This document shows positions 16,293 to 23,104 of a stretch of DNA of 40,862 nucleotides, in pieces (positions within the stretch are counted from its first letter, which is position 1; every line of letters begins with the position of its first letter). Source of the stretch: an uncultured Clostridia bacterium. GTDB lineage: Bacteria > Bacillota > Clostridia > Christensenellales > Borkfalkiaceae. The notes below the pieces were generated by a model that saw only the letters and a program-made list of their open reading frames with translations, ran no database searches and had not been told where the DNA came from. The translations under genes were made by a program, and so were the position numbers. The stretch lies in NCBI GenBank assembly GCA_944358655.1, contig CALVRO010000013.1, forward strand, positions 1-40,862. The letters are read 5' to 3'.

Positions 16293-16347
16293 TCAAATTG
16301 AGCCCTCAACAAAAATTTTCGGCAAAATTTTCTTTCCCGGGACAAAA

Positions 16348-16385
16348 TTTTGCGCGCGGGGCGAAATTTCGCCCCGCGCGCAAAA
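16348..16385 (-). terminator. Terminator of RNase P RNA
   Basis: A 19-bp perfect stem centred between 16366 and 16367 (core GCGCGCGGGGCGAAA and its complement). On the minus strand it is followed by TTTTGTC. It lies just past the 3' end of rnpB. Confidence 0.75.
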
Positions 16386-16393
16386 AATAATAT

Positions 16394-16748
16394 CCGAGTC
16401 GGGCCTGTAAGCCGAGTTCTGTCGAGTGCGGTCATCTATCTACGCCTGCGGTCGCCCGCAGGCTCAAGCGATGTTAACGGACGCCGGCGGACGGGCAGCC
16501 CCGATATTTAAATCAGCCGACGCCCCAATCTTGCATCCGGTGGGGTTTGATTGGCTGGCGACGTTACCGCCGCCACGGTGAGCTCTTACCTCGCCATCCC
16601 ACCCTTACAGGCTTAAAAAGCCTGCGGTATATTTCTTTTCACTTTCCTTGAAGTCGCCTTCACCTGTCGTTAACAGGCACCGTTGCCCTGCGATGCTCGG
16701 ACTTTCCTCACGCAAATTTCTTTGCCCGCGACCGCACGGCCCGCTCGG
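16394..16748 (-). ncRNA. rnpB: RNase P RNA
   Basis: Catalytic RNA of RNase P, which trims the 5' leader from tRNA precursors. On the minus strand the conserved 5' core GAGGAAAGTCCGAGC is present at about 16700, and the conserved 3' core ACAGAACTCGGCTTACAGG lies near 16410-16430. The ends pair as helix P1 (CCGAG-C-GGGCC with GGCCC-GA-CTCGG), which sets the boundaries near 16748 and 16394, about 355 nt in total. The internal segment GTAAGAGCTCACC resembles the P10/11 region of the standard bacterial (type A) form. It has its own promoter, divergent from pyk. Confidence 0.93.
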
Positions 16749-16756
16749 ATACATAT

Positions 16757-16786
16757 ATTTTAGCACATTTTACATTTTGTACACAA
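16757..16786 (-). promoter_or_regulatory. Promoter of rnpB
   Basis: -10 TAAAAT (16757-16762) and -35 TTGTGT (16781-16786) at 18-bp spacing on the minus strand. The start is predicted within a few bases of the P1 helix. It lies back to back with the pyk promoter. Confidence 0.65.
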
Positions 16787-16804
16787 CTATTTTTGATATA
16801 TAAG

Positions 16805-16833
16805 TTGCTTTTTGATTTATTTTGGGGTAGAAT
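16805..16833 (+). promoter_or_regulatory. Sigma-A promoter of pyk
   Basis: -35 TTGCTT (16805-16810), 17-bp spacer, -10 TAGAAT (16828-16833). The predicted start near 16840 gives a leader of about 30 nt containing AGGAG ahead of the pyk ATG. Confidence 0.7.
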
Positions 16834-16870
16834 ATATACGGATAAGTTTGCACAGGAGCAATTTACAGGT

Positions 16871-18292
16871 ATGAAAAAAACAAAAATAGTATGTACTCTC
16901 GGCCCCGCGAGCGAAAGCGAGGAAGTGCTCACCAAAATGATAGCGGCGGGCATGAACGTTGCAAGGCTCAACTTTTCGCACGGCACGCACGAGGAACACC
17001 TTAAAAAGATGAACACCGTTAAGAAGGTGCGCGACAAGCTGAAGGTGCCCGTGCCCATCATGCTCGACACCAAGGGCCCCGAATTCAGGATAGGCACCTT
17101 TAAAAACGGCAAGATAATGCTGCACGAGGGCGACACGTTCACCTTCACCACCGATGAGATAGAGGGCACCAAGGATCGCGTTACCGTATCCTTCAAGGGC
17201 ATCTGCGAGCAGATGAACCCCGGCGACAAGATACTTCTCAACAACGGCCTCATCATATTCGAAGTCGTTAAGGTACAGAAGCCCGACGTCACCTGCAAAA
17301 CGCTTGTGGGCGGCGAGCTTTCAAACAGAAAGTCGATGTTCTTCCCCGACAAGGAGCTCGACATGACCTTCCTCTCCGAGCAGGACAAGGCCGACATAAA
17401 GTTCGGCGTTGAGCAGGGCGTCGACTTTATAGCCTGCTCCTTCGTCTCCCGCGCGCAGGACGTTATAGACGTCAGAAACTGGCTGAGGGAGTGCGGCGAC
17501 GTAAACGACGAAATAGACATTATCGCCAAAATTGAAAACCGCGCGGGCGTCAACAACATTCAGTCGATAATGGAGCATTGCCAGGGTATAATGGTCGCCC
17601 GCGGCGACCTCGGCGTAGAGGTGCCCTACGAGGAGCTCCCCGCCATACAGAAACAGATAATCAGAATGGCGCGCATAAACGGCAAGCGCTCGATTACGGC
17701 TACAGAGATGCTCGAGTCGATGATACACCAGCCCCGTCCCACAAGGGCGGAGATCTCCGACGTTGCCAACGCCGTGTACGACGGCTCCTCCGCCATCATG
17801 CTCTCGGGCGAGACGGCGGCGGGTGAATTCCCCGTAGAGGCCGTGGCCGCAATGGCAAAGATAGCCCAGCAGGCCGAGGAGAACACGCAGTATATCGCCT
17901 ATATCGACGATTCGCAGTACCACATCAACAACCTTGCCGAGGCGCTGTCGCACTCGGCGTGCACGCTGGCGCACGACATAGGCGCCAAGGCCATAGTCGT
18001 CTGCACCCGCACGGGCGGCACGGCGAGAATGGTTTCGCGCTTCCGCCCCATGATCGACATTATAGGCATGACCACCAACGCAAGGGCATACAGAAAGCTC
18101 GGCATGTCGTGGGGCATCATCCCCATAATGAGCGAGGAGTTCTATTCGGTGGACGTCCTCTTCCACTACGCCAAGCGCGCTGCGATAGAGTCGGGTCTGG
18201 TCACCCACGGCGACAAGATAGTCTTAACGGGCGGCACGCCCAACGGCAAGAGCGGCAACTCCAACCTCATCAACGTAGAGACGATACAATGA
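16871..18292 (+). CDS. pyk: Pyruvate kinase
   Basis: Glycolytic enzyme converting phosphoenolpyruvate and ADP to pyruvate and ATP. It is 473 residues from the ATG at 16871; upstream codons in frame overlap the promoter and are not coding. Visible motifs are KIVCTLGPAS at the N-terminus, ARLNFSHG for the substrate loop, VARGDLGVEVP, the catalytic-lysine helix TATEMLESM and SGETAAGEFP. The length matches the core enzyme (A, B and C domains). The extra C-terminal PEP-utilising-like domain of Bacillus and some Clostridium enzymes is absent. The gene is monocistronic, with its own promoter and terminator, and feeds pyruvate to the PFL system encoded later in the window. Confidence 0.98.
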   Translation: MKKTKIVCTLGPASESEEVLTKMIAAGMNVARLNFSHGTHEEHLKKMNTVKKVRDKLKVPVPIMLDTKGPEFRIGTFKNGKIMLHEGDTFTFTTDEIEGTKDRVTVSFKGICEQMNPGDKILLNNGLIIFEVVKVQKPDVTCKTLVGGELSNRKSMFFPDKELDMTFLSEQDKADIKFGVEQGVDFIACSFVSRAQDVIDVRNWLRECGDVNDEIDIIAKIENRAGVNNIQSIMEHCQGIMVARGDLGVEVPYEELPAIQKQIIRMARINGKRSITATEMLESMIHQPRPTRAEISDVANAVYDGSSAIMLSGETAAGEFPVEAVAAMAKIAQQAEENTQYIAYIDDSQYHINNLAEALSHSACTLAHDIGAKAIVVCTRTGGTARMVSRFRPMIDIIGMTTNARAYRKLGMSWGIIPIMSEEFYSVDVLFHYAKRAAIESGLVTHGDKIVLTGGTPNGKSGNSNLINVETIQ

Positions 18293-18300
18293 CATCTTTG

Positions 18301-18327
18301 TTTGCCCGCGTTCAAGGCGCGGGCAAA
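18301..18327 (+). terminator. Terminator of pyk
   Basis: Arms TTTGCCCGCG (18301-18310) and CGCGGGCAAA (18318-18327) with a 7-nt loop, followed by ATTTTGC. It lies nine bases after the pyk stop. Confidence 0.75.
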
Positions 18328-18369
18328 ATTTTGCAAATTTTACCAAAATAGCAGATTGCCCTCATTTAT

Positions 18370-18398
18370 TTGATTTTTTCTCTATGGGGTGGTATAAT
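18370..18398 (+). promoter_or_regulatory. Sigma-A promoter of 6S RNA
   Basis: -35 TTGATT (18370-18375), 17-bp spacer, perfect -10 TATAAT (18393-18398). It places a transcript start at about 18405, exactly where the 6S-like fold begins. Confidence 0.8.
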
Positions 18399-18404
18399 AA
18401 TATA

Positions 18405-18577
18405 AAGTCTGCTGTGTGCGTGGTATGGGAAATTCGTAATCCACAGCTATTTTTAGGGAGCGAATCGTTCGCGGGAATAGGCAAGGTCTGTATCATTTTT
18501 TACGGAAAGTCCGAATAATTTCCGCTTCGGCGCACCCACCTGCGAGAGCGGGTTAATACTTTTTCATAACACGGCAT
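18405..18577 (+). ncRNA. ssrS: 6S RNA (RNA polymerase regulator)
   Basis: Small RNA that mimics an open promoter and sequesters sigma-A RNA polymerase. The ends form a closing helix: TGCTGTGT (18410-18417) pairs fully with ACACGGCA (18569-18576). The long-rod fold continues with an apical stem GCGGGAAT/ATTTCCGC and an inner TCTGTA/TACGGA. The 3' side of the central bubble contains CGCACCCACCTGC with the small GAGA-capped hairpin (CCTGC-GAGA-GCGGG), a recurrent feature of Firmicutes 6S RNAs. The length of about 173 nt is normal. There is no good ORF and a strong dedicated promoter. The exact 3' end is uncertain; the first downstream repeat hairpin could be its terminator. Confidence 0.8.
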
Positions 18578-18611
18578 AAGCGGATTTATTTTGTGCAAAT
18601 CCGCGTTGAGC

Positions 18612-18960
18612 GGGAATTACGGCGGGCGGCGCTTCTGCGACGACCGCCGTTTTTACAAGCTTTAGCGCACCATGTTTAAAGCTTATAGCGAGAATTCGGC
18701 GGGCGCAAGAAATTGCGACCGCCGTTTTAATAAGCTTTAGCGCACCATGTTTAAAGCTTATAGCGAGAATTCGGCGGGCGCAAGAAATTGCGACCGCCGT
18801 TTTTACAAGCTTAGGCGCACCATGTTTAAAACTTATAGTGGGAATTACGGCGGGCGGCGCTTCTGCGACGACCGCCGTTTTTATGAGCTTGGGCGCACCA
18901 TGTTTAAAGCTTATAGCGGGAATTACGGCGGGCGCAAGAAATTGCGACCGCCGTTCTTTT
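18612..18960 (+). repeat. Five-unit tandem array of 75-78-bp hairpin repeats
   Basis: Units start at 18612, 18690, 18765, 18840 and 18918, with spacings of 78, 75, 75 and 78. Each contains a strong GC hairpin (CGGCGG paired with CCGCCG, then a G-A mismatch) followed by a T-run. A second hairpin between units pairs AAGCTTTA with TAAAGCTT. The hairpin tips come in two versions. Units 2, 3 and 5 have CGCAA-GAAA-TTGCG. Units 1 and 4 have CGC-TTCT-GCG. The last unit ends in CTTTTTTT, a good terminator. The pitch is a multiple of three and part of the array (from 18747) is open for 85 codons, but units 1 and 2 contain in-frame TAG and no ribosome site is seen. I treat it as non-coding. Confidence 0.85.
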
Positions 18961-19000
18961 TTTGCCTTACTTATTTTGCCTTAAAGGGCGCAATAATCGC

Positions 19001-19029
19001 TTGATTTTTGCGCGCAATTAAAGTAAAAT
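19001..19029 (+). promoter_or_regulatory. Sigma-A promoter of aspS
   Basis: -35 TTGATT (19001-19006), 17-bp spacer, -10 TAAAAT (19024-19029). The leader of about 78 nt to the ATG at 19114 is too short for a T-box riboswitch. Confidence 0.8.
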
Positions 19030-19113
19030 TGTTGTTGAAAATAAATATGTTCCGGCAATGGCAGTATGGGGCGCCTGCGCCCCGTTTATGCCGCCGGTAA
19101 AGGAGATCTTTCC

Positions 19114-20445
19114 ATGCAGGAAATGACAGGTTTTGTCCCCGTTACGAGCATGCCCTACTCTCAGTTCAGAGATCATGTGGGCGAGCAGGTGACCATTAAG
19201 GGCGCCATACACAACATAAGGGACATGAGCGACTTTGCATTCATTATCGTGCGCACGGCGCGCGAACTCATACAGTGCGTCTATTCGCCCGAATTTTCCG
19301 ACTACAGGCTGACCGACGACGTTATGGAACAGTGCTCGGCCAAGGTGACGGGCAAAGTTGTGCCCAGCGAAACGAGGGACGGCAGCGAGAGATACGAACT
19401 GCAGATAAGCAATATTGAGATACTCTCCACTCCCGCCGCAATACCCCCCGTTGTCATCTCCAAAAAACAGGTGACATGCGACCTTGCCACCGACCTCGAC
19501 TTCCGCCCCGTAACGCTCAGAAACCCCAAGGAGCGCGCTATATTCAAGATACAGGAGGGCATCCAGCGCGGCTTCAGGGAGTACCTGATGAGCCAGAACT
19601 TCACCGAAGTGCACACTCCCAAAATAAACTTTGCGGGCGCCGAGGGCGGCACAAACGTGTTCAAGCTGGACTACTTCGGCAAGACCGTGTTCCTTGCGCA
19701 GAGCCCCCAACTGTACAAGCAGGCCCTTGTACCCGTCTATGAGAGGGTGTTCGAGATAGGCCCCGTGTTCAGAGCCGAACACCACGACACCTCGCGTCAC
19801 CTCAACGAGTACATTTCGATGGACTTCGAGATGGGCTTTATAGATAGCTTTACGGACATTATGAACACCGAGACGGGTGCTCTTCAGTATATAATGAACT
19901 TGCTCAAGACGGAGTACGCCGCCGAGGTCGACCTTTTAAAGGTGGACATTCCCGACGTTACTACCATCCCCTGCATCCGCTTTAAGGACGCCAAGGAGAT
20001 GTGCGTGAAGAAGCTTAAAAACATTACCGACATGAAGGACTTCGAGCCCGAAGAAGAGGCCTTCCTCGGCAAATGGGCCAAGAAGCAGTACAATTCCGAC
20101 TTCCTCTTCGTCACCCACTATCTGAGCGCCAAGCGCCCCTTCTACACGATGGACGACCCCGAAGATCCCGAAGTGACGCTGTCGTTCGACCTTCTGTTCC
20201 GCGGCCTTGAGATAACGAGCGGCGGACAGAGAATACACGACTACAACATGCAGGTTGAAAAGATGAAGAGGCTGGGCATGGATCCCGAGCAATTCGAAAC
20301 CTACCTCATGCTCCACAAATACGGCGCTCCTCCCCACGGCGGCCTCGGCATAGGCCTCGAGAGGCTGACAATGCATCTCCTCGGCTTTAAAAACGTGCGC
20401 TACGCTGCAATGTTCCCGAGGGATATAAACAGAGTGACACCGTAA
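19114..20445 (+). CDS. aspS: Aspartyl-tRNA synthetase, archaeal/eukaryal type (possibly non-discriminating)
   Basis: Class IIb synthetase of 443 residues. It is much shorter than the bacterial AspRS (about 590), because the GAD insertion domain is absent. The N-terminal OB-fold anticodon domain (QVTIKGAIHNIRD) is followed by the catalytic domain. Motif 2 is FRAEHHDTSRHLNEYISMD and motif 3 is GGLGIGLERLTMHLLG, and the ending PRDINRVTP separates it from AsnRS (which ends in R-x-P-G-x-x-x-F). Enzymes of this type often also make Asp-tRNA-Asn for amidation by GatCAB; that activity is inferred. The start at 19114 was chosen because AAGGAG lies 9 bases upstream. Confidence 0.92.
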   Translation: MQEMTGFVPVTSMPYSQFRDHVGEQVTIKGAIHNIRDMSDFAFIIVRTARELIQCVYSPEFSDYRLTDDVMEQCSAKVTGKVVPSETRDGSERYELQISNIEILSTPAAIPPVVISKKQVTCDLATDLDFRPVTLRNPKERAIFKIQEGIQRGFREYLMSQNFTEVHTPKINFAGAEGGTNVFKLDYFGKTVFLAQSPQLYKQALVPVYERVFEIGPVFRAEHHDTSRHLNEYISMDFEMGFIDSFTDIMNTETGALQYIMNLLKTEYAAEVDLLKVDIPDVTTIPCIRFKDAKEMCVKKLKNITDMKDFEPEEEAFLGKWAKKQYNSDFLFVTHYLSAKRPFYTMDDPEDPEVTLSFDLLFRGLEITSGGQRIHDYNMQVEKMKRLGMDPEQFETYLMLHKYGAPPHGGLGIGLERLTMHLLGFKNVRYAAMFPRDINRVTP

Positions 20446-20450
20446 GATTA

Positions 20451-20500
20451 TTAACGCAAATCTCGCCTTGGGGCGGCTGCGATTTGCCGTTAGTTGAGGG
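20451..20500 (+). repeat. 50-bp direct repeat, copy 1
   Basis: Matches 20647-20696 with one mismatch. Each copy is itself an imperfect hairpin (AACGCAAATC against GATTTGCCGTT). Between the copies, GCGGGCGCAAT (20511-20521) pairs with ATTGCGCCCGC (20547-20557). This copy follows the aspS stop directly and may serve as its terminator. Confidence 0.8.
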
Positions 20501-20646
20501 CGCTGCCCTCGCGGGCGCAATCTTTATATCGCCCTACAGTTATAAAATTGCGCCCGCTTCACCTGCTGAGGTTGCTTGCGCAACAAATGTAGTCGCGCTT
20601 AACGGCGGAATGAATCCGCCTTGCGCACGTTTATTATTTTGAATTT

Positions 20647-20696
20647 TTAACGCAAATCTCGCCTTGAGGCGGCTGCGATTTGCCGTTAGTTGAGGG
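20647..20696 (+). repeat. 50-bp direct repeat, copy 2
   Basis: Second copy of the 20451-20500 repeat, differing at a single G/A position. The 196-bp offset between the copies contains only hairpin sequence and no plausible gene. Confidence 0.8.
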
Positions 20697-20715
20697 GCTC
20701 CGCTACCTCCTCCCC

Positions 20716-21045
20716 ATGTCATGCCGAGCAGCGCGCCTCGTCGCCGCAAGGCTCGTTTTGCAACAAGGCAGGTGTAACCTGCCTTGTTTGCATTTTGCGC
20801 CTGCGGCTCCTCCTTCGCGCAAAAGTCACGGTTTTGCGCGAGGCTGTGGTTAAAATTCCTGCACTCTGTGAAAGCAAATTCGCCCTTGCCCGCCCCCTCT
20901 ACGCGGGTGCGGTGCTTTAGCGATTTGCTACAAGCCTTTCGGAGGGTGCTCGCGGGGCTGCGCACGCTTCGCGGAGTGGTACAAAGTGTATCTGAAACGT
21001 AGCCGGGGGAGATTTCTCCGCTCGCTACGCTCGGTCGAAATGACA
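20716..21045. repeat. Repeat element A with inverted TGTCAT-type ends
   Basis: Begins ATGTCATGCCGAGCAGCGCG and ends in CGCTCGGTCGAAATGACA, so the ends are imperfect inverted repeats (TGTCATGCCGAGC against TGTCATTTCGACCGAGC). The left 26 bp (20712-20737) recur exactly at 21210-21235. The right 62 bp (20984-21045) recur with a few changes at 21316-21376. No transposase or credible ORF lies inside. It resembles non-autonomous dispersed repeats common in gut Clostridia; mobility is inferred. Confidence 0.6.
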
Positions 21046-21213
21046 TTCCTTTTACGAGAAGATTTCTCCGTGCGCTCGGCTTGATAGCCTCGCTTAGTTT
21101 CGCATCCTGTTCGCGTTCATCAAAAATTGCTTGCGTTCATAGCGAAAGCGGCGCTACGCTTGCCCGAAATGACATGCTCTCTCCCGAGGGCGCGCGCCTC
21201 CACCTCCCCCCCC

Positions 21214-21376
21214 ATGTCATGCCGAGCAGCGCGCCATATAAGTAGGATTAAAACCAAGCGTGTGCGCGCGTTGCCGAGGCATCTCAAAACGTTAGCGACG
21301 GACATACTGCGGTGGAAGTGTATCTGAAAAGTAATCGGGGAGATTTCTCCGCTCGCTGCGCTCGGTCGAAATGACA
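21214..21376. repeat. Repeat element B, shorter relative of element A
   Basis: Same left and right ends as 20716-21045 but only about 163 bp, with a different interior. Further degenerate right-end fragments (GATTTCTCCG..., GTCGAAATGACA) follow to about 21515. From 20446 to 21640 I see no protein gene, only these repeats and hairpins. Confidence 0.55.
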
Positions 21377-21538
21377 CTCCTTATTTTTACATAGGAGATT
21401 TTCCGTTTCGCTCGTTACACTCGCTACAGTCGAAATGACACGCTCTGCACGAGGAGATTTCTCGGGTATGATGGAAACGATATACTTATACCTAAGAAGA
21501 TCTCTCCGTTCACTCCAACGGACAAATCAACATACAAA

Positions 21539-21580
21539 TACGCCCGCGGGGGACGGCTTATGCCGTCCCCCGCGGGCGTA
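21539..21580. terminator. 19-bp perfect GC hairpin
   Basis: Arms 21539-21557 and 21562-21580 close the loop TTAT. It lies about 65 bases beyond the minus-strand flavoprotein stop, after a nearer terminator, and may block transcription from either side. Confidence 0.6.
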
Positions 21581-21589
21581 CTATATTGA

Positions 21590-21623
21590 AAATGTTGGAG
21601 TGACTTTCCTCACCCCAACATTT
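21590..21623 (-). terminator. Terminator of the flavoprotein gene
   Basis: Arms AAATGTTGG and CCAACATTT with an inner GTGA/TCAC pair. On the minus strand the stem runs into CATTTTC, 21 bases after the stop. Confidence 0.65.
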
Positions 21624-21643
21624 ATTATGAAACCGAAAATTCT

Positions 21644-22267
21644 TTAGCGGATAAAATTCGTCATAGCCTTTTTGATGATTACGGGCCTTTCGAGCTCGGT
21701 GCCTTTGGCGCTGTCCAGAAGCTTTAAAAGCCATGCCATGTTTGAACCTATGGCGCGCATTATGGTCACGCCCTCCTCGTCCTTCAGAACGTCCTCCGCC
21801 CTGCTGCCGTGAACGCCGTTCCAATATGTGGAGGGCACCTGTATCATCGACGAGATGCCTATGTACTTGTTGAGCACGTCGTACGAGGCTGTAGTGCCCG
21901 CCCTCCTTGCCGAAACTATTGATGCAGCGGGTTTATACTTAAGATACTTGCCGTGCGAATAGAAGAGCCTGTCGAGCACGGCGACAAAGGCGCCCGCGGG
22001 CGAGGCATAGTGCACGGGGGAGCCGAACACAAAGCCGTCGGCCTCCTTGCAAAGCTGCCCGAGTTGGTTGACGATATCGTCGTCGTACACGCACTTGCCT
22101 GCCGTGCGGCAATGGCCGCAGCCGAGGCAGGAATGGACGGCGCCCGTCCCCACCCAGAATATCTGAGTATCCACGCCCTGAGCATTGAGCTCGTCGCCCA
22201 CGACTTTGAGGGCCGCGTTTGTACAGCCGTGCTCGTGCGTGCTGCCGTTGATGAGTAAAACTTTCAT
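21644..22267 (-). CDS. NADPH-dependent FMN reductase / iron-sulfur flavoprotein-like
   Basis: Flavodoxin-fold oxidoreductase of 207 residues. The N-terminal strand and FMN phosphate loop are KVLLINGSTHEHGCT, and GSPVHYASPAGAF is the second flavin contact. It carries a compact cysteine motif C47-x2-C50-x2-C53-x5-C59. This fits the 4Fe-4S ligand pattern of archaeal and clostridial iron-sulfur flavoproteins. Electron partners and substrate are unknown. The start ATG has a strong AGGAGGT five bases upstream and a near-consensus promoter, so it is a monocistronic gene isolated between repeats and a convergent terminator. Confidence 0.87.
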   Translation of the reverse strand: MKVLLINGSTHEHGCTNAALKVVGDELNAQGVDTQIFWVGTGAVHSCLGCGHCRTAGKCVYDDDIVNQLGQLCKEADGFVFGSPVHYASPAGAFVAVLDRLFYSHGKYLKYKPAASIVSARRAGTTASYDVLNKYIGISSMIQVPSTYWNGVHGSRAEDVLKDEEGVTIMRAIGSNMAWLLKLLDSAKGTELERPVIIKKAMTNFIR

Positions 22268-22292
22268 GTCGTACCTCCTATGTTACGGCAAT

Positions 22293-22322
22293 ATTATACT
22301 ACTTGCCTCCCCCTTCCGTCAA
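22293..22322 (-). promoter_or_regulatory. Sigma-A promoter of the flavoprotein gene
   Basis: -35 TTGACG (22317-22322), 18-bp spacer, perfect -10 TATAAT (22293-22298) on the minus strand, 26 bases upstream of the ATG. Confidence 0.75.
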
Positions 22323-22349
22323 CACGTTTTTTAAAAATTCGCGCTAAAA

Positions 22350-22383
22350 GGGCCCGAGCCCGCCTTATGGCGGGCTCGGGCCC
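22350..22383 (-). terminator. Terminator of the dgt-dnaG-rpoD run
   Basis: 15-bp perfect stem (arms 22350-22364 and 22369-22383, loop TTAT), followed on the minus strand by TTTTAGC. It begins eight bases after the zinc-ribbon gene stop. Confidence 0.8.
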
Positions 22384-22390
22384 CGATATG

Positions 22391-23089
22391 TTACTTATAC
22401 AAAAATCTGTGGCAGTTTTCGCACTCTATCACCTGCCCGCCCGAAAGCTTTTCGCGCTCGGCAAGCGACAGCGAAGTGCCGCACATGGGGCAGACGTCGT
22501 CCTTGAGTTTGCATAGGATGGGAAAGACCCTCTCGCTCCTCTTGGCCTGATATTTTTTGAGCACGTCGCCGTCGATATCCTTGGCGAGCACCTTGAGTTC
22601 GGCCGTGATGCCGTCGGCCTCGCGCTGGACTTCGTCCTTATATTTTTTGAAGGCTGCCTGAAGCACGGGGTACTCCTTCTGCGCGGCGATGACGCTCTTC
22701 TTTAACGCCTGATACTCCTCCGCCTGCTCCTTCATGCTCGTCACAAGGGAATTGAGCTCGGCTTTGAGCGCCCTCAGATCCTCGGCCAGACCCTGCGCGC
22801 TCCTCTTGTAGAAGGAGAGAGCGTTGCCCTCCCCGGCGAGCTCGTCGAGATTTTCAAAGTCCTTGAGCGTTTCGGCAAGCTCGGCATACCGCGCGTTGAC
22901 GCGTTCGGCAGCGTTTTTGAGCTCCTTGGCCTTGGCCTCTATCTGGTCGAGCTTTTCGGCCGCCTTGTTGAGGTAGGCGCGAGACTGCATATATTTTTTG
23001 CGCTCGTCGCTTGAATTGAGCTTTTGCTCGACCTTCAGAAGGCGCGAGTCGGCCTCCTGATACTTGAGTAGTTTTTCAACCTGTGACAT
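22391..23089 (-). CDS. Coiled-coil protein with C4-type zinc ribbon
   Basis: 232-residue protein made of long charged helices (about 1-180, coiled coil) and a C-terminal zinc ribbon with two C-x2-C pairs, CPMC and CENC (about 203-222). This is the architecture of the C4-type zinc ribbon / CdsZ family. These proteins are frequently next to Nif3-like genes, as here. The molecular role is not settled; a nucleic-acid or translation-related function is suggested by family work. The start ATG is preceded by AAGGAG about 10 bases upstream. It is the last gene of the run. Confidence 0.87.
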   Translation of the reverse strand: MSQVEKLLKYQEADSRLLKVEQKLNSSDERKKYMQSRAYLNKAAEKLDQIEAKAKELKNAAERVNARYAELAETLKDFENLDELAGEGNALSFYKRSAQGLAEDLRALKAELNSLVTSMKEQAEEYQALKKSVIAAQKEYPVLQAAFKKYKDEVQREADGITAELKVLAKDIDGDVLKKYQAKRSERVFPILCKLKDDVCPMCGTSLSLAEREKLSGGQVIECENCHRFLYK

Positions 23090-23104
23090 AAAAAAGTATC
23101 TCCT

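Noticed and set aside
18612-18960. CRISPR array
   Set aside because: Units are 75-78 bp with near-identical 'spacers' and internal hairpins. There are no unique spacers and no cas genes.
19030-19113. T-box riboswitch ahead of aspS
   Set aside because: The leader is only about 78 nt and lacks a T-box sequence, specifier stem and terminator/antiterminator pair.
20540-21046. 168-codon minus-strand open frame in the repeat region
   Set aside because: Its translation is made of repeat and inverted-repeat sequence (MSFRPSVASGEIS recurs in the frame at 21120-21377). It has no ribosome site and no domain.
20446-21643. tRNA or other structured RNA gene
   Set aside because: Several hairpins exist, but no cloverleaf or known RNA core; all are explained by the repeats.
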